The position numbers and the translations under genes were made by a program. This document shows positions 59,976-64,000 of a stretch of 64,000 bases of DNA, in pieces; position 1 is the stretch's first letter; every line of letters begins with the position of its first letter. The stretch comes from Collinsella sp. Lineage in GTDB: Bacteria > Actinomycetota > Coriobacteriia > Coriobacteriales > Coriobacteriaceae. The stretch spans positions 62,001 to 126,000 of the forward strand of contig DXZW01000048.1 of NCBI GenBank assembly GCA_019419455.1, read 5' to 3'. The notes under the pieces are model-generated. The model was not told where the DNA came from, made no database searches, and saw only the letters and a list, made by a program, of their open reading frames with translations.

Positions 59976-60050
59976 TGGCTCCCCGGGTAGGACTCGAACC
60001 TACAACAGCGCGGTTAACAGCCGCGTGCTCTACCATTGAGCTACCGAGGA
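59976..60050 (-). tRNA. tRNA-Asn (GTT), copy 2
   Basis: Cloverleaf of 75 nt including an encoded CCA. The acceptor stem pairs TCCTCGG with CCGGGGA, the anticodon loop reads CTGTTAA with GTT (minus strand of 60016-60018), and the T-arm has GTTCGAGTC. It is identical to the upstream copy. Confidence 0.95.
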
Positions 60051-60084
60051 ATTAAAAAGCCCAGCGAAATGGGCTGAGAAATTC

Positions 60085-60159
60085 TGGCTCCCCGGGTAGG
60101 ACTCGAACCTACAACAGCGCGGTTAACAGCCGCGTGCTCTACCATTGAGCTACCGAGGA
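60085..60159 (-). tRNA. tRNA-Asn (GTT), copy 1
   Basis: A 75-nt cloverleaf with encoded CCA and anticodon GTT (minus strand of 60125-60127), base-for-base identical to the copy 34 bases downstream. The short spacer suggests a single precursor cut by RNase P and 3' processing enzymes. Confidence 0.95.
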
Positions 60160-60246
60160 ATAGGTGCATGCTCTCAAGCAACGAAGATTATTATACGGAC
60201 GAATCAGCTCAGGGCAAGAACTTTTTTAAGAATTTTTCCGACCTAG

Positions 60247-60270
60247 TCATTGGGGACGTCCCCAATGACC
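60247..60270. repeat. Perfect 24-base palindrome
   Basis: Each half reads GTCATTGGGGAC; the two halves meet without spacer at GGGGACGTCCCC. It lies between the tRNA-Asn promoter region and the rpoD terminator. It shares the GGGGAC core with the palindromes at 27567, 35227 and 39895. Confidence 0.8.
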
Positions 60271-60277
60271 ACATGAA

Positions 60278-60311
60278 AGCGCCCCCAAGCGGATGTGCTT
60301 GAGGGCGCTTC
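60278..60311 (-). terminator. Terminator after rpoD
   Basis: Minus-strand AAGCGCCCTCAAGC pairs with GCTTGGGGGCGCTT (one mismatch) around a 6-base loop, then TTT. It starts 13 bases after the rpoD stop. Confidence 0.8.
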
Positions 60312-60323
60312 TTGCTTGCGAGG

Positions 60324-61673
60324 TTATGACTCGATGTAGTCCTTCAGCTTGCTCGAACGGCTGGGGTGGCGGAGCTTGGCCAAGGTCTTGGACTCGATCT
60401 GGCGGATACGCTCGCGCGTGACGCCAAACTCGCGGCCGACTTCCTCGAGCGTGCGGGGATGCCCGTCGACAAGGCCAAAGCGCAGCTCGATAACCTTGCG
60501 CTCACGATCGGCAAGCGAGTCGAGCACCTGAGTGAGCTGCTCCTGTAGCATGGAGAAGCTGGCGGCATCGGGCGGAACGATTGCCTGGGAGTCCTCGATG
60601 AAGTCGCCCAGCTGGGAATCCTCTTCCTCGCCGATGGGGGTCTCAAGCGACACGGGCTCCTGCGAGATCTTCTGGATCTCGCGGACGCGGTCGGCGCTCA
60701 TGTCCATCTCGGCACCGATCTCCTCGGGGGTCGGGTCGCGGCCCAGGTCCTGAAGGAGCTGGCGCTGCACACGGACGAGCTTGTTGATGGTCTCGACCAT
60801 GTGCACGGGAATACGGATGGTACGGGCCTGGTCGGCAATGGCGCGCGTAATGGCCTGACGAATCCACCACGTGGCGTACGTGGAGAACTTGAAGCCCTTC
60901 TGGTAGTCGAACTTCTCGACGGCGCGAATCAGACCGAGGTTGCCCTCCTGGATCAGGTCAAGGAACAGCATGCCGCGGCCGACATAGCGCTTGGCAATGG
61001 AGACAACCAGACGCAGGTTTGCGCTGATGAGTGCCTGCTTGGCTTCGAGGCCGACGTTCTCAATGCGCGTAAGACGACGCATCTCGGCACGCGTGAGCTC
61101 GAGCTCACCGGCATCGGCAGCCTCGAGCTTCTCGGTGGCCTCAAGACCGGCCTCGATCTTCATAGCCAGATCGACCTCTTCGGAAGCGGTCAGCAGGTCG
61201 ACCTTGCCGATCTCCTTGAGGTACATACGAACCGGATCGCCGGTCAGCATCACCGTGGAGGCATCGATGCCACGCACGCGCGAGCGTGAACGGGACGTGC
61301 GAACGGTGCGCTTCTTCTTGCTCTTGGAAGAACCCATCTCGGCGTCGGCCTGACGGGCCATCTTGAGCTCGTGATCGTCGAGCGAGCCGGAATCGTGCTC
61401 GTCGTCGTCATCGAAATCGTCGGTATCGTTATCGGTATCGTCATCGTCGACGTCCATGGGGGCGTCGTCGTTTCCGCTCGCGGAGATAATCTGGATGCCG
61501 CTGTTGCGCAGCGCGGAATACACCGCGGTGAGCTGTTCGTCAGAAACATCGATATCCTTCAGGGCGACCTGAATCTCGTCCTCGGTTACCGAAGTCCTGT
61601 TTGAGCCGTTGCCCATGAGCTTTGCAACGTAGGATTCCAGCCCAGTACCCGTGCTCTCAGTCTTTTTTGGCAC
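60324..61673 (-). CDS. rpoD: Primary sigma factor RpoD (SigA)
   Basis: Housekeeping sigma factor, 449 residues. After a very acidic, Asp-rich N-terminal part (about 55-100) come region 1.2 (DPVRMYLKEIGKVDLLTASEE), region 2 (GRGMLFLDLIQEGNLGLIRAVEKFD, YATWWIRQAI), region 3 (IRIPVHMVETINKL) and region 4 (VTRERIRQIESKTLAKLRH). The best start is GTG at 61673, because AGGGAGAATCT precedes it; ATG 61688 has only a weak site. It follows dnaG by about 100 bases, the classic dnaG-rpoD order. Confidence 0.96.
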   Translation of the reverse strand: MPKKTESTGTGLESYVAKLMGNGSNRTSVTEDEIQVALKDIDVSDEQLTAVYSALRNSGIQIISASGNDDAPMDVDDDDTDNDTDDFDDDDEHDSGSLDDHELKMARQADAEMGSSKSKKKRTVRTSRSRSRVRGIDASTVMLTGDPVRMYLKEIGKVDLLTASEEVDLAMKIEAGLEATEKLEAADAGELELTRAEMRRLTRIENVGLEAKQALISANLRLVVSIAKRYVGRGMLFLDLIQEGNLGLIRAVEKFDYQKGFKFSTYATWWIRQAITRAIADQARTIRIPVHMVETINKLVRVQRQLLQDLGRDPTPEEIGAEMDMSADRVREIQKISQEPVSLETPIGEEEDSQLGDFIEDSQAIVPPDAASFSMLQEQLTQVLDSLADRERKVIELRFGLVDGHPRTLEEVGREFGVTRERIRQIESKTLAKLRHPSRSSKLKDYIES

Positions 61674-61783
61674 AGATTCTCCCTTCATAGTCCACAGGAC
61701 TCATTACTTTAGCACACACATTGACGTCTATACCCAAAAAGAGGACAGGATATAGGCGAGAATACGCTGGTTGACCACAACAT

Positions 61784-63892
61784 CTAGCCTTGGTCGGCGC
61801 CTGCGGCCTCCAGACCGATCAAACGGAACGGGTCCGCCACGCCGCCGATCGACTTTTGCAGTTCGCGTTGACGCTGCGAATCCTGCGCGGCCTGCACGGT
61901 CAGCGCGCGGCGGGCCTCATCATCGAGCGAACGGTCCTGGCGCAGCTTGGCCTGTGCGGCACGCATGCGGCGCTTGATGGTGTAGAGCTCGAGCGTATCG
62001 AGCATAAACACGATGTTCGTCTCGGTGGGGTGCTTGCTCGTCGCCGAGATTCGCCCGGCACTCACAAGCGTTGCCGCCTCGGGACACACCGAGCGCGCTG
62101 CATCCATGCAGGCCGCAGGATCGGTTCCCGGCGGCGTTGCCAGAACGGCCCATGCGATGGACTCGTGACGAGGGTCAACCCACTCGATAGAGCAGATGCG
62201 GTCGGCATACGTGCGGAACAGGTCGGGGTAGCTCGTGAGCATCGTCAACAGCTCGCGCTCCCCTGCCAAGGACTTGCGCTCAAGATCAGTAAGAACCATC
62301 GGCGCCGCCGCAGCCGGAGCGCCCGAACCATCAGTCACAGGCACAGCACCCATACCATCAGGCACATCGATCGGCGGCAGGTCGTCGACGACCTCCACGG
62401 GCGCGGCGCCGTAGGCATCGAGCGGGACATAGTCGTACGGCTCCTCCTCGACCGGCGCGGACACCGGCGGCGTCGCGCCCGATGCCCAAGCACCGCGAGA
62501 TGCCCCCTGCGAACCAGACGTCCGACCGCCCGCGCTACCAGAGCGCTCGGCTTGCGCCCGCTGGCGTTCATAGTTCTGCTCACGACGTCGTTCCGCATCT
62601 TCGCGCTTGGCGACATCGCGAAACACGCGACCCGAACTCGCGCGAACCGTCTCCAGATCCAAACCCAGCAGATCGGCAATCTGGATAAAGTATGTGTCGA
62701 TCATATAGCTATCGCGCAGCGGATAGATAAGCGTCAGCGCATCTTCCAGCGCCTTGGCACGACCGCCCGGCGTGGTGATGTCACTCGACTCCTGCAGCGA
62801 ACGGTAGACAAAGTCCATGAGCGGCTCGGCAGCGTCGATGCGCGCCTGAAGCTCCTGTCCACCATGCGCTGTGATGAACTCCATGGGGTCGTTGCCGTCG
62901 GGCAGCACCACGCAGCGCAGGTCCATCGAATCCTGCTCGATAAATTGAATCGCGCGACGGGCGGCCTTCTGGCCCGCGGCATCGCCATCGAACATATACA
63001 CGATACGCTTGGCAAAGCGGGTGAGCGTCTTGACGTGATGCTCCGTGAGCGCGGTGCCCAGCGTGGCGACAACGTTTTTAATCCCCGCCTCCCAACAGGC
63101 GATGCAGTCGGTATAGCCCTCCACCACGATGGCGGTATCCTGCGCGACGATAAACTCCTTGGCCCAATTAAAGCCGTAGAGGTTTCGCTTTTTATGAAAC
63201 ACGCTCGTCTCGGCGGTATTGAGGTACTTGGGTTGGCCGTCACCCATGATGCGACCACCAAAGGCAATGTTGTGACCCTGCTCGTCAAAGATGGGGAACA
63301 TCACGCGGTCGTAGAAGCGGTCGGCAAGCTGCCCGCGCCCGCGGCTCACGGCAACGTTGGCATCGATCATCTCCTGCGGGGTAAAACCCGCCTGGGACAG
63401 GTGCGACACCAGCGCGCTGCGGCCAGGCGCAAAGCCCAGGCAGTAGCGGCGGCAGACGTCGCCACCCATGCCGCGGCTGGCAAAGTACTCGCGCGGACGG
63501 CCGTCCTTACCGCGCATAAGCATGGTGTGATAGAACTGGGCGGTCTCGGCACACAGATCGTAGATGCGGGCACGCTTGGTACCGCGCTCGCGGCGATCTC
63601 CGGTGTCGTGCAGCTCAATACCTGCACGATCGGCCAAATAACGGATTGACTCGGGAAAGCTCAGGTTCTCGCGCTTCATGATATAGGTGAAGACGTCGCC
63701 ACCCTCGCCGCAGCCAAAGCAATGCCACACCTGCGTGGCGGGAATAATGTGGAAGGACGGAGTCTTTTCGCCATGAAAGGGGCAGCAGCCCCAAAACTCA
63801 TGGCCGCGGGGCTTGAGCTCAACCGTTTCCTGCACGATGGCAACTAGGTCGGACGCAGCGCGTACCTGGTCTTTTTCCTCATCGCTAATCAC
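61784..63892 (-). CDS. dnaG: DNA primase DnaG
   Basis: RNA-primer synthase for replication, 702 residues. The N-terminal zinc ribbon has CCPFHGEKTPSF and WHCFGCGEGGD. The TOPRIM core has VEGYTDCIACWEAG and YMFDGDAAGQKAA. An Arg/Gln/Ser-rich linker (about 440-480) separates it from a C-terminal helicase-binding region. The start is GTG at 63892 (GGGGGTGGGCATCC upstream), overlapping the previous gene by eight bases. The long linker with SGSAGGRTSGSQG character is longer than in most primases. Confidence 0.95.
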   Translation of the reverse strand: MISDEEKDQVRAASDLVAIVQETVELKPRGHEFWGCCPFHGEKTPSFHIIPATQVWHCFGCGEGGDVFTYIMKRENLSFPESIRYLADRAGIELHDTGDRRERGTKRARIYDLCAETAQFYHTMLMRGKDGRPREYFASRGMGGDVCRRYCLGFAPGRSALVSHLSQAGFTPQEMIDANVAVSRGRGQLADRFYDRVMFPIFDEQGHNIAFGGRIMGDGQPKYLNTAETSVFHKKRNLYGFNWAKEFIVAQDTAIVVEGYTDCIACWEAGIKNVVATLGTALTEHHVKTLTRFAKRIVYMFDGDAAGQKAARRAIQFIEQDSMDLRCVVLPDGNDPMEFITAHGGQELQARIDAAEPLMDFVYRSLQESSDITTPGGRAKALEDALTLIYPLRDSYMIDTYFIQIADLLGLDLETVRASSGRVFRDVAKREDAERRREQNYERQRAQAERSGSAGGRTSGSQGASRGAWASGATPPVSAPVEEEPYDYVPLDAYGAAPVEVVDDLPPIDVPDGMGAVPVTDGSGAPAAAAPMVLTDLERKSLAGERELLTMLTSYPDLFRTYADRICSIEWVDPRHESIAWAVLATPPGTDPAACMDAARSVCPEAATLVSAGRISATSKHPTETNIVFMLDTLELYTIKRRMRAAQAKLRQDRSLDDEARRALTVQAAQDSQRQRELQKSIGGVADPFRLIGLEAAGADQG

Positions 63893-64000
63893 GGATGCCC
63901 ACCCCCTGCTCACCCAAGTTGTGACGAATGTCCTCGATATTACCCTCGACGGTCGCAATCAACTCATCCAGCGAATCGAACACACGCGAGGGACGCAGCC
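63885..64000 (-). CDS. C-terminal end of an unknown gene (cut by window)
   Basis: An open frame entering from the right edge gives a 37-residue tail: RPSRVFDSLDELIATVEGN then IEDIRHNLGEQGVGIRD, ending in TAG at 63885-63887. It overlaps the GTG of dnaG by eight bases, which supports it as a real coupled gene. I cannot name the family from this tail. Confidence 0.6.
   Translation of the reverse strand, partial: LRPSRVFDSLDELIATVEGNIEDIRHNLGEQGVGIRD

Noticed and set aside
61790..63649. 619-residue plus-strand open frame opposite dnaG
   Set aside because: Antisense of the primase, no supporting start or motif.
1..64000. CRISPR array, rRNA operon or intact prophage
   Set aside because: No regularly spaced direct repeats, no rRNA sequence and no run of phage structural genes were found; repeats present are dispersed palindromes.

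Overview
The window is high-GC chromosomal DNA with almost no spare space. I read it as Coriobacteriia, most likely Collinsella. The basis is familiarity with the gene order and protein sequences, actinobacterial-style GTG/TTG starts after strong AGGAGG sites, an ileS T-box, and small GGGGAC palindromes of a kind I associate with Collinsella intergenic DNA. No database was searched, so the genus is an inference. No rRNA, CRISPR array or intact prophage is present.

Region 1 (1-7.5 kb) is a fructose phosphotransferase locus on the minus strand: fruA (IIB-IIC-IIA), ptsH, ptsI, fruK and a second fruK cut by the window edge. A divergent MurR/RpiR-type regulator lies to its right. The spaces between these genes hold terminators, TGAAA-type inverted repeats and a 129-base nearly self-complementary element. 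Region 2 (7.5-27.6 kb, nearly all minus) is a housekeeping run: recN-nadK-tlyA-xseB-nusB-asp23-efp-pepP-aroB-aroK-yqeG-mltG-ruvX-alaS. It is followed by a stress sigma-factor module (DUF948 protein, degenerate RsbW-like protein, SigB/F-type sigma, AI-2E family exporter), then rarA, dgt and an orphan prepilin peptidase. Region 3 (27.6-34 kb) has a membrane glycosyltransferase, rluD, lspA and ileS, with a T-box leader whose specifier is AUC.

Region 4 (34-37.3 kb) is the accessory part. A plus-strand glycerol-dehydrogenase-like gene is followed by stacked terminators, an oriT-like pair of hairpins, an AT-rich S51 peptidase that looks foreign, an IS3 transposase remnant, and the 3' end of a serine recombinase that runs into a DUF523 gene. 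I read this as the scar of a mobilizable element. Region 5 (37.4-44.8 kb) carries ftsH, cobO, a MATE transporter, trmH, folA-thyA, and a DUF134-NifX fusion with a His/Cys-rich tail and twin palindromic operators.

Region 6 (44.9-64 kb, minus) is a conserved cell-growth cluster: asp23-fakA-recG-rsmD-coaD-divIVA-like-yceD-rpmF-plsX-acpP-rnc-smc-ftsY-ffh. Upstream of it are two identical tRNA-Asn genes, rpoD and dnaG. Many adjacent genes overlap by ATGA or TAATG, so translational coupling is the rule. The least ordinary content is the DUF134-NifX regulator with its operators, the AroB homologue lacking metal ligands, the kinase-dead-looking anti-sigma protein, the structured palindromic repeats and the mobile-element scar.
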